NCBI GenBank assembly: GCA_937981945.1
Contig: CALJNJ010000036.1
Location: 1-7,518, forward strand
Origin: an uncultured Caulobacterales bacterium
GTDB lineage: Bacteria; Pseudomonadota; Alphaproteobacteria; Caulobacterales; Maricaulaceae
Length of the DNA: 7,518 nt
Reading direction: 5' to 3'
Shown here: positions 1 through 4,602 of the stretch, in pieces
How the letters are laid out: the number at the start of each line of letters is the position of its first letter
Numbering within the stretch: position 1 is the first letter of the stretch
The notes under the pieces: model-generated
Databases searched by the model: none
Seen by the model: only the letters and a program-made list of their open reading frames with translations
Told to the model about the DNA's origin: nothing
Translations under genes and position numbers: made by a program

Positions 1-103
1 GAATACAACAGAGCTGGGCGCCAGTCTCATGACCGTTCGGCTAAGTGATGCCGATATCGGAAAATTGAGATCCCGCCATCCCGAGGTTTTAAAAGCGAAC
101 TAA
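1..103 (+). CDS. hflX: C-terminal end of a GTPase, probably HflX (partial)
   Basis: An open frame enters from the left edge (first full codon at position 2) and ends at TAA 101-103, leaving 33 residues. It contains the stretch LMTVRLSDADIGKLRSRHP. This resembles the extreme C-terminus of alphaproteobacterial HflX, where a short beta-strand ending in a V-R-L-type motif is followed by a charged helix. HflX is a GTPase that binds ribosomes and splits stalled 70S particles; its G domain would lie outside the window. Location next to mazG supports the call, because hflX and mazG are frequent neighbours in alphaproteobacteria (recalled, not checked). The stop overlaps the stop of the opposing mazG gene by 4 nt. 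The fragment is too short to be certain, and another protein with a similar tail is possible. Confidence 0.5.
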   Translation, partial: NTTELGASLMTVRLSDADIGKLRSRHPEVLKAN

Positions 104-894
104 GACTTGGCTTCCTGCCAATAAGCTTCCATCTCATCCAAAGATAAATCGTTTATATCAAGATCCGATTCTTTAGCTTTTAATTCTATGTAATTGAAAC
201 GTTTAACAAATTTATCATTGGTTCGCCGCAAAGCTTTTTCCGGATCTACATTCAGGCGCCGGGCTAGATTGGTAACGGCAAATAGCAAGTCACCGGTTTC
301 CGCTTCAATTTCATCGGCGTCTAAAGTCATCGACGCGTCCTTCAGTTCATCGGCTTCTTCTTTGATTTTATCAATCACGCCGGTCAGGTCGGGCCAATCA
401 AATCCGACGCGCGCCGCTCGTTTTTGTAGTTTCTCAGCCCGCATCAGCGCGGGTAGGGCGATGGCAACGTCGCTTAATATGCTGCCGTCTTTTGACTTCT
501 CTTTACGCTCCTCAGCCTTCATGGTTTCCCAAGCTTTGGTTTGTTCCTTGGCAGAACGATCATCGCCGTCTCCGAATACATGAGGGTGACGACGAACCAT
601 TTTCTCGGTCAATGCATCACAAACATCGGTCAGGTTAAAGGCGTCGTTTTCGCTCGCCATTTGTGAATGAAATACGACTTGAAAAAGTAAATCTCCCAGC
701 TCCTCTTTCAGCGCTGCCATGTCGTTTTGAGTTATGGCCTCGCGCACCTCATAGGCTTCCTCGATCGTGTAGGGCGCGATGGTCTCAAAGGTTTGCTCTT
801 TATCCCATGGGCAGCCGGTGTCCGACCGGAGTTTTTCCATCAGAGCGGTCAATCTCTCTAACGGAGTCTCGCCGAGGAAAGAGATATCCTTCAC
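100..894 (-). CDS. mazG: MazG nucleoside triphosphate pyrophosphohydrolase
   Basis: A 264-residue protein of usual full MazG length with two MazG domains in tandem. MazG is a cytoplasmic all-alpha enzyme that hydrolyses NTPs and dNTPs to the monophosphate and pyrophosphate, a house-cleaning role. The N-terminal domain shows CPWDKEQTFETI (residues 28-39), the metal-binding glutamates of TIEEAYEV (E45, E46, E49), EELGDLLFQVVFH (64-76) and KMVRRHPHVFG (98-108). The C-terminal, usually catalytic, domain shows RAARVGFDW (159-167), EEADEL (179-184) and ETGDLLFAVTNLAR (199-212). The start is a GTG at 894-892 that overlaps the ccmD stop as GTGA, with a G-rich stretch upstream, so translation is probably coupled to ccmD. 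It is the last gene of the minus-strand ccm operon. Its TAG stop overlaps the stop of the opposing hflX-like gene. Confidence 0.95.
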   Translation of the reverse strand: MKDISFLGETPLERLTALMEKLRSDTGCPWDKEQTFETIAPYTIEEAYEVREAITQNDMAALKEELGDLLFQVVFHSQMASENDAFNLTDVCDALTEKMVRRHPHVFGDGDDRSAKEQTKAWETMKAEERKEKSKDGSILSDVAIALPALMRAEKLQKRAARVGFDWPDLTGVIDKIKEEADELKDASMTLDADEIEAETGDLLFAVTNLARRLNVDPEKALRRTNDKFVKRFNYIELKAKESDLDINDLSLDEMEAYWQEAKS

Positions 895-998
895 TTGCGG
901 CCCCGCAGATAGGTATAGGCAATCATCCCAAAAATCCCGATCAAGCTAATCCCGTAACTGCTTAAAACGAACGCGGTATGTTTCCCAAAATCAAGCAT
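891..998 (-). CDS. ccmD: CcmD, small haem exporter protein
   Basis: A 35-residue frame, read by hand, beginning MLDFGKHTAFVLSSYG and ending AYTYLRGRK. It has the CcmD plan: a short periplasmic N-terminus with the aromatic F-x-x-Y spacing, one membrane segment (about residues 12-30, rich in I, G, F), and a basic cytoplasmic tail with R32, R34 and K35. CcmD helps the CcmABC complex release holo-CcmE during cytochrome c maturation. Its ATG (998-996) lies inside the ccmC coding region, overlapping by 8 nt, and its TGA (893-891) overlaps the mazG GTG start. Position directly after ccmC is the standard place for ccmD. Small size and overlap on both sides make it easy to miss in automatic annotation. 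It is somewhat shorter than many CcmD proteins, which run to roughly 45-70 residues. Confidence 0.9.
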   Translation of the reverse strand: MLDFGKHTAFVLSSYGISLIGIFGMIAYTYLRGRK

Positions 999-1737
999 GA
1001 TCGTCCTCTATTGTAATTGTCGCGGCCGGCTTTTCTGTTTTTCTGCTCAAGCGCGCCGTATGGATATCTGTTTTGACCTGTTCAACGGAAAGCCAGGCAA
1101 ACAGCGCCATGTAACTGACAATTATGGATAGAAGGGGTATCAGCATGGGCGTTTCGAGGCCGCTACTGCCGATTTTTGAAATGGTTGCCGTTTGATGGAG
1201 GCTGTTCCACCAATCAACCGAAAATTTGATAATGGGGATGTTAATGACCCCGACCATGGCAAAAATCGCTGCAAATCGCGAAGCTTTGCGCCGATCATCA
1301 ATGACTTGCCGGATAAAAAGATAGGCCAGATAGATGAAAAACAGCACCAGAACCGATGTCATTCGGCCGTCCCATTCCCACCAAGTGCCCCAACCGGTTT
1401 TGCCCCAAACTGATCCGGTCAACAAACAGAGCGCTGTAAACACGGCACCAATTCTGGCAAAAGCCATAGCGCCGTAATCCGCCAAATTATGGCGCCAGAC
1501 AAAGCTGACGAAGCTGGCAACAAAAAGGGCCATGTAACAGAACATAGACATATAGGCCGCCGGCACATGAACATACATGATCCGAACGGCCTCACCATGT
1601 TTGACGTCCGCCGGCGAGATTATTAATCCCTGCCAAAGACCAAAGATAAATGCGCCGAAAAACAGACACATAAAGATCGGCGAGGCAAAGCGCGCGAAAT
1701 TTAAAAATCTCTGAGGGTTGGCCAGGTAATTGATCAT
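991..1737 (-). CDS. ccmC: CcmC, haem lyase/export component of cytochrome c maturation
   Basis: A 248-residue polytopic inner-membrane protein with about six hydrophobic segments. It carries the tryptophan-rich haem-handling motif WGTWWEWD (residues 116-123), diagnostic of the haem-handling protein family. Two periplasmic histidines expected to ligate haem are visible: H57 in MYVHVPAAY and H181 in SLHQTATI, close to E. coli H60 and H184. CcmC presents haem to the chaperone CcmE and forms a complex with CcmA, CcmB and CcmD. The ATG at 1737 follows the ccmB TGA with one base between them (TGATATG), consistent with translational coupling. The last codons overlap ccmD. The C-terminal tail is short, hydrophilic and acidic, ending EDDHA. 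The related CcmF is much longer and can be excluded on length. Confidence 0.97.
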   Translation of the reverse strand: MINYLANPQRFLNFARFASPIFMCLFFGAFIFGLWQGLIISPADVKHGEAVRIMYVHVPAAYMSMFCYMALFVASFVSFVWRHNLADYGAMAFARIGAVFTALCLLTGSVWGKTGWGTWWEWDGRMTSVLVLFFIYLAYLFIRQVIDDRRKASRFAAIFAMVGVINIPIIKFSVDWWNSLHQTATISKIGSSGLETPMLIPLLSIIVSYMALFAWLSVEQVKTDIHTARLSRKTEKPAATITIEDDHA

Positions 1738-1738
1738 A

Positions 1739-2395
1739 TCAGTCCAAATAGGTTTTCAGGGCGGCGGCGCTTGCCGGAATGCAGATCGCCAGGGCGGTCA
1801 TACTCAGTCCGAGCAGTGCTCTGAAGCCGGGGTTCCAAATTCCCTCTGTCGCATAACTCTCTACGCCGGCCAGCGCAAATATTATCACCGGGATCAAAAA
1901 CGGTAGTGTGATCAATATGCCAATAAAGCCTGTTTGACGCTGTCCTGCCAAAATGGACGCTGCGAAAACACTATAAGCGATCAGGGCAGGCGCGCCAAAA
2001 AGGGCTGACAGCATCAAAGCGGATATGGCGGAGGCTGGAAGCTGATAAAAAATACCGCCGACGGGAATAGCCAGCAAGATTGGGAGGGTGGTGACAATGA
2101 AGCCTGAAATTATTTTTGCGCTCACGACTTCTATGTTGGAAACATTGGATAGGTGTAATTGTTCGAAAACACCTGAGCGAATATCGGCTTCAAAAATATT
2201 CTCGAATGTCAGTAAAAGACAAAACAGCAAGGCCAGCCAAATCGCCGGAGCCGCCATGACTTGAAGTTTTTCCGCCTCGCCGTTCAGCCCGATTGCCAAA
2301 ACCGTCAAAAATAAAAGGAAAAATAATAGTCCTGACAGCCAAATTCTCGGATTGCGCAATCCGATTTTCAGTTCACGTCGCAGAAGAACGGTCAT
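1739..2395 (-). CDS. ccmB: CcmB, membrane subunit of the haem-maturation ABC transporter
   Basis: A 218-residue integral membrane protein with about six transmembrane stretches, at the normal CcmB length. The family motif FEADIRSGVFEQLHLS (about residues 68-83) between the second and third segments is seen, as is the typical LPFLIPVIIFALAG segment near residues 163-176. CcmB is the permease-like partner of the ATPase CcmA; together with CcmC and CcmD they use ATP hydrolysis to release haem-loaded CcmE from CcmC. The start codon overlaps the end of ccmA in an ATGA arrangement (2392-2395) and the stop is one base from the ccmC ATG, so the three are almost certainly co-translated. Confidence 0.96.
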   Translation of the reverse strand: MTVLLRRELKIGLRNPRIWLSGLLFFLLFLTVLAIGLNGEAEKLQVMAAPAIWLALLFCLLLTFENIFEADIRSGVFEQLHLSNVSNIEVVSAKIISGFIVTTLPILLAIPVGGIFYQLPASAISALMLSALFGAPALIAYSVFAASILAGQRQTGFIGILITLPFLIPVIIFALAGVESYATEGIWNPGFRALLGLSMTALAICIPASAAALKTYLD

Positions 2396-3027
2396 GGCCC
2401 GGTCTCCAGTACTATGCGTTTCCGTTTGCCTGTAGTGGCCGGAAACCGGCTATGGGTCGCGATAATGGCGCTTCCGCCTATGTCGATATGAGAATTGATC
2501 AATTGGGCCGTGAGCTCTTTTCCGGCTTTATCAAGCGCCGCCATGGGTTCGTCGAGTAACCAGATCGGCCTCTCGGAGGCTTTTAGCCGGGCAAAGGCCA
2601 ATCGCCGTTTTTGACCGGCGGACAGAGCTGATGTTTTGACGTGCTTTTGGTCGTTCAGACCGACATGATCCATGAGGTCATCCGGGTCCGTATCATGATC
2701 GTATATTTCAAGCCAAAACGACAAATCTTCTTGTGCCGTCATAGACGGTTCCAGTGCATTTCCGTGACCTTGATAGGCAATTAATGACCCTGCGTCGGCG
2801 GCGCCGTTATAGTTCTCGTAGAGTAAGGCGCCCGACTCTGCGCGTGTCAGGCCCGCCGCCAATCGTAATACGGATGTTTTTCCGGCGCCGTTATCGCCTT
2901 GAATCAGATATACTTCTCCCGGCAGCAGGGAAAAGCTAAGGTCGGCAAACAATAATTTTTCGCCGCGTCGATAGCTGACATCACGAAAGTGCAAACCGTG
3001 TTGCTGATATTTGCCGGCAATTGACAT
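2392..3027 (-). CDS. ccmA: CcmA, ATP-binding subunit of the haem-maturation ABC transporter
   Basis: A 211-residue ABC ATPase when started at the ATG at 3027. In order: Walker A GDNGAGKT (residues 44-51), a Q-loop region near YQGHGN (85-90), the signature LSAGQKRRLAFARL (135-148), Walker B IWLLDEP (155-161) and the switch histidine H192 in ATHSRF. It powers release of holo-CcmE from CcmC. The frame is open up to a TTG at 3072 and an ATG at 3057. I prefer 3027 because the family begins only about 10-15 residues before the first beta-strand, seen here as LHFRDVSY (12-19), and because a purine-rich GGTGGA sits 11 nt upstream. First gene of the minus-strand operon, divergent from ccmE. The TTGACA at 3072-3067 could be part of a promoter rather than coding sequence. 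Confidence 0.94.
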   Translation of the reverse strand: MSIAGKYQQHGLHFRDVSYRRGEKLLFADLSFSLLPGEVYLIQGDNGAGKTSVLRLAAGLTRAESGALLYENYNGAADAGSLIAYQGHGNALEPSMTAQEDLSFWLEIYDHDTDPDDLMDHVGLNDQKHVKTSALSAGQKRRLAFARLKASERPIWLLDEPMAALDKAGKELTAQLINSHIDIGGSAIIATHSRFPATTGKRKRIVLETGP

Positions 3028-3116
3028 GGGGGCTGTATTCCACCGAACGCCCGCCATGACAAGATGTGTCAATTCCGGCTATTGGATTATTTCTTCGATA
3101 GTATAGATAAAACGCC
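3028..3116. promoter_or_regulatory. Divergent ccmA/ccmE intergenic region, presumed promoters
   Basis: This 89-bp space must supply transcription start signals for both the ccmABCD-mazG operon and ccmE unless they are read through from elsewhere. On the minus strand there is a perfect TTGACA at 3072-3067, but no good -10 hexamer 16-18 nt further on, and an AATAAT further upstream without a clear -35 box. On the plus strand a TATAGAT (3102-3108) sits only 8 nt before the ccmE ATG, with TTGGAT at 3082-3087 at a too-short 14-nt spacing. The location is certain; the exact promoter elements are not. Confidence 0.4.
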
Positions 3117-3560
3117 ATGAGACCGAAAAATCAAAATAAACGCCTGTTGATGATTGCCGTTTTCGGCGCGCTTCTGGTTTGCGGAGCCGCTTTGGTTTTA
3201 AGCGCTCTGAAAGACGGCGCCCAATTCTTTTACAATCCCGGCGAAGTTTTAGTTGAAGGCTTTGTTCCAGAGAGCGATGCCATTAAAATTGGCGGTCTTG
3301 TTGTGCCCGGCAGTATTTCCAAAGATGATAATCTGACCACGACATTTGATATCGTCGATTTTCCAGAAGAGGGCGAAACGGCAAGAACGGACATTAATCG
3401 GGTCAAGGTTATTTATGTCGGCGTCTTGCCGGATCTGTTTGCAGAAGGAGACGGCGTCGTGGTTTCAGGACGTCTGACGGATCAGGTTTTGGAAGCGTCG
3501 GAAGTTTTGGCAAAACATGACGAAAACTACCAGCCGGTCAAAAAGAAATCTCAATATTGA
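3117..3560 (+). CDS. ccmE: CcmE, periplasmic haem chaperone
   Basis: A 147-residue protein with a basic N-terminus, one signal-anchor segment (about residues 10-30) and a periplasmic OB-fold domain. CcmE binds haem covalently and hands it to the CcmF/CcmH ligation machinery. The haem-binding motif VLAKHDENY (130-138) is intact: H134 is the covalent haem ligand, equivalent to E. coli H130, and Y138 matches the axial tyrosine. Other family marks are FFYNPGEV (37-44), IGGLVVPGSI (58-67) and VIYVGVLPDLFAEGDGVVVSG (98-118, in two parts). The C-terminal tail after the motif is only nine residues. An in-frame TAA at 3108 fixes the ATG at 3117 as the first start. No Shine-Dalgarno sequence precedes it, so the mRNA may be leaderless or weakly initiated. 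It is divergent from ccmA rather than inside the ccm operon. Confidence 0.97.
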   Translation: MRPKNQNKRLLMIAVFGALLVCGAALVLSALKDGAQFFYNPGEVLVEGFVPESDAIKIGGLVVPGSISKDDNLTTTFDIVDFPEEGETARTDINRVKVIYVGVLPDLFAEGDGVVVSGRLTDQVLEASEVLAKHDENYQPVKKKSQY

Positions 3561-3565
3561 TTTTG

Positions 3566-3616
3566 AAAATAAAAAGGCGAAGACCGCAATCGATGTGGGG
3601 CAACCCGGTCCTCGCC
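3566..3616 (-). terminator. Intrinsic terminator reading on the minus strand
   Basis: On the minus strand, GGCGAGGACCG (3616-3606) pairs with CGGTCTTCGCC (3586-3576) to give an 11-bp stem with a single G-U wobble and a 19-nt loop. It is followed directly by TTTTTATTTT (3575-3566). On the plus strand the wobble becomes an A-C mismatch and no T-run follows, so the minus direction is the functional one. It lies just past the end of ccmE and would stop transcripts coming from dedA, about 207 nt downstream of its stop, or from a short RNA in the gap. Confidence 0.75.
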
Positions 3617-3640
3617 TGCCTCTATAAGAGAGCGTTTTCG
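3566..3640 (-). ncRNA. Possible short RNA ending at the minus-strand terminator
   Basis: The strong minus-strand terminator is far from the dedA stop codon. A TATAAC hexamer (minus strand 3645-3640) lies just upstream of it. Transcription from there would make an RNA of about 65-70 nt with a small CTCT-TAT-AGAG hairpin (near 3632-3622) followed by the GC-rich terminator stem. No good -35 box is at the usual distance: TTGACC at 3673-3668 is 22 nt away. The alternative is simply a long dedA 3' untranslated region. I match it to no known RNA family. Confidence 0.2.
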
Positions 3641-3777
3641 TTATACAAAAATAGAATTGCAGTGAAAGGTCAAATACGGGTTTTTATTCAATTTTTTGCA
3701 TAAAAACTACTTATTGTTCCATTCTGGGCAGTCATTCCCGGAACTATCAACGATAGGTTACGAATTGAAGCGTACGT

Positions 3778-3811
3778 TTTCCGAATTCTGTTCGGAAACA
3801 GGTTTATTTTT
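3778..3811 (+). terminator. Weak terminator-like hairpin, plus strand
   Basis: TTTCCGAA (3778-3785) and TTCGGAAA (3791-3798) form a perfect 8-bp stem with a 5-nt loop, followed after 4 nt by TTTATTTTT (3803-3811). The direction suits termination of ccmE transcripts before they run into the opposing dedA gene. The stem is A/T-rich and the T-run is not adjacent, so this is a weak call. Confidence 0.35.
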
Positions 3812-3822
3812 CAACGATATAA

Positions 3823-4404
3823 CTAAGGATCAGGGTTTACGCGATCCGTTCGAGATGATTTGAAATAGTGCAGGCCGGCGACCGAGAGAGCGAAAGCAAT
3901 CCCGAATATGGGAAGTACCCATTTCAATTGTTCGGCCATTAAGGCGCCGAGGGCATGGAAAGCCGAAAAGAATATAGATATATAGAGCGCCGCCGTAAAA
4001 GCGATAAAGAGACAGAATTTGAGGTAGTTTACCTTGAAAAATCCACAGGCCACATAAATGGGAATTCGGGTCAGCGGGATAAATCTGGCGGACATCAAAG
4101 TCGTAAAGGGATAGTCTTCGACTTTACCCTTCAAGCTCAAAACTTTGTCCTTCTTTGACAGACGTCGACCCTTTGGGTTTTTGAGCGCAAACCACCCAAT
4201 CCAATATTTCCAAATGTCGCTGAAAAACAGTCCGGCGAAGATCGCGGCCAGAGCGGGGCCCAGGCTGATTTTTCCCATGGCCGTTAACGTGGCCGTTCCG
4301 ATCACCGCGGCATCTTCCTGAACAAACGGACTTAGAAAGATAGCAATCCATATGGTCCAGGGCGGCAAATGCTTGATTGATTCGAGTAAAGCGGCGGGGT
4401 CCAT
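3823..4404 (-). CDS. DedA family (VTT domain) inner-membrane protein
   Basis: A 193-residue membrane protein of the DedA/SNARE-associated superfamily. Members are proton-coupled membrane proteins; some recycle undecaprenyl phosphate or other lipid carriers, and their loss disturbs envelope homeostasis. Seen here: an amphipathic N-terminal segment, a re-entrant-type region with acidic residues (FVQEDAAVIG, E30 and D31), D63 near the end of the next hydrophobic stretch, and the signature ARFIPLTRIPIYVACGFF (106-123) with R107 and R113, matching the essential arginine region of the family. Two more membrane segments follow (about 129-150 and 161-180) and then a short basic and polar tail. AAGGA lies 3 nt before the ATG. 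It is divergent from tig and convergent with ccmE. The substrate cannot be told from sequence, so I give no symbol. Confidence 0.85.
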   Translation of the reverse strand: MDPAALLESIKHLPPWTIWIAIFLSPFVQEDAAVIGTATLTAMGKISLGPALAAIFAGLFFSDIWKYWIGWFALKNPKGRRLSKKDKVLSLKGKVEDYPFTTLMSARFIPLTRIPIYVACGFFKVNYLKFCLFIAFTAALYISIFFSAFHALGALMAEQLKWVLPIFGIAFALSVAGLHYFKSSRTDRVNPDP

Positions 4405-4421
4405 AGGTCCTTGAAGATAAA

Positions 4422-4489
4422 GATTTTTGCCCTTGTGGCAAACCTTGCTTTACCAATCGTTGAATTAGACCTGAAATAGGGCAAAAATC
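4422..4489. repeat. Perfect 12-bp inverted repeat between dedA and tig
   Basis: GATTTTTGCCCT (4422-4433) recurs as its exact reverse complement AGGGCAAAAATC (4478-4489), separated by 44 nt. A partial third copy, GGCAAA (4437-4442), forms a smaller palindrome with TTTGCC inside the left arm (4426-4431). The left arm begins 18 bp upstream of the dedA start codon. The pair could be two sites for one regulator acting on the divergent dedA and tig promoters, or the base of a long stem. A chance 12-bp match in a gap of about 200 nt is unlikely, although the T-run reduces its information. Confidence 0.6.
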
Positions 4490-4529
4490 ATGTCACTATC
4501 AGGTTGCACTATATAAATGTCCGTGACAT
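4490..4529. repeat. 7-bp inverted repeat flanking the presumed tig promoter
   Basis: ATGTCAC (4490-4496) and GTGACAT (4523-4529) are perfect reverse complements, 26 nt apart. The left arm begins directly after the 12-bp repeat and the pair brackets the A/T-rich TATATAAAT at 4510-4518. They may be half-sites of an operator; at this length chance is possible. Confidence 0.35.
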
Positions 4530-4532
4530 AAG
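4504..4532 (+). promoter_or_regulatory. tig: Candidate tig promoter
   Basis: TTGCAC (4504-4509) and CATAAG (4527-4532) are spaced by 17 nt, with three and four matches to the housekeeping -35 and -10 hexamers. Transcription would begin near 4540, giving a leader of about 60 nt that contains the stem-loop at 4547-4575. A TATATAAAT lies between the boxes and could itself be the -10 element, although no -35 is found for it. Confidence 0.35.
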
Positions 4533-4546
4533 GCGCGCAAATTTTA

Positions 4547-4575
4547 AACCATGCTTGGCACCGACGCTCATGGTT
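4547..4575 (+). other. Stem-loop in the tig leader
   Basis: AACCATG (4547-4553) and CATGGTT (4569-4575) are perfect complements around a 15-nt loop. The structure ends 18 nt before the presumed ribosome binding site of tig, so it could influence leader stability or translation. Its function is not known. Confidence 0.4.
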
Positions 4576-4592
4576 CAATAACTCCCATCCAT

Positions 4593-4597
4593 GGAAG
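4593..4597 (+). promoter_or_regulatory. tig: Ribosome binding site that decides the tig start
   Basis: GGAAG lies 5 nt before the ATG at 4603, a good Shine-Dalgarno position. The in-frame ATG at 4591 has only CATCC and similar pyrimidine-rich sequence before it, and lies upstream of this site. This favours the 4603 start. Confidence 0.6.
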
Positions 4598-4602
4598 ATG
4601 AA

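Noticed and set aside
194..965. Plus-strand open frames at 194-583 and 663-965
   Set aside because: They lie opposite mazG and ccmD, which are clear family members. Their serine- and arginine-rich products are typical of antisense shadow frames.
3028..3072. Longer CcmA starting at TTG 3072 or ATG 3057
   Set aside because: The extra 10-15 residues have no counterpart in CcmA, and neither codon has a ribosome binding site; the TTG is part of a TTGACA promoter-like hexamer.
3716..3745. GTTCC...GGAAC inverted repeat in the ccmE-dedA gap
   Set aside because: The outer arms are only 5 bp and the inner bases pair poorly; such a match is expected by chance.
4414..4441. dedA promoter TTGCCA - 16 nt - TATCTT on the minus strand
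   Set aside because: The hexamers match reasonably, but transcription would begin within the ribosome binding site, almost at the start codon, contradicting the AAGGA there.
4124..4456. Minus-strand 110-codon open frame overlapping the DedA gene start
   Set aside because: It is an alternate frame of the DedA coding region with an improbable composition (many R, G, Q) and no recognisable domain.
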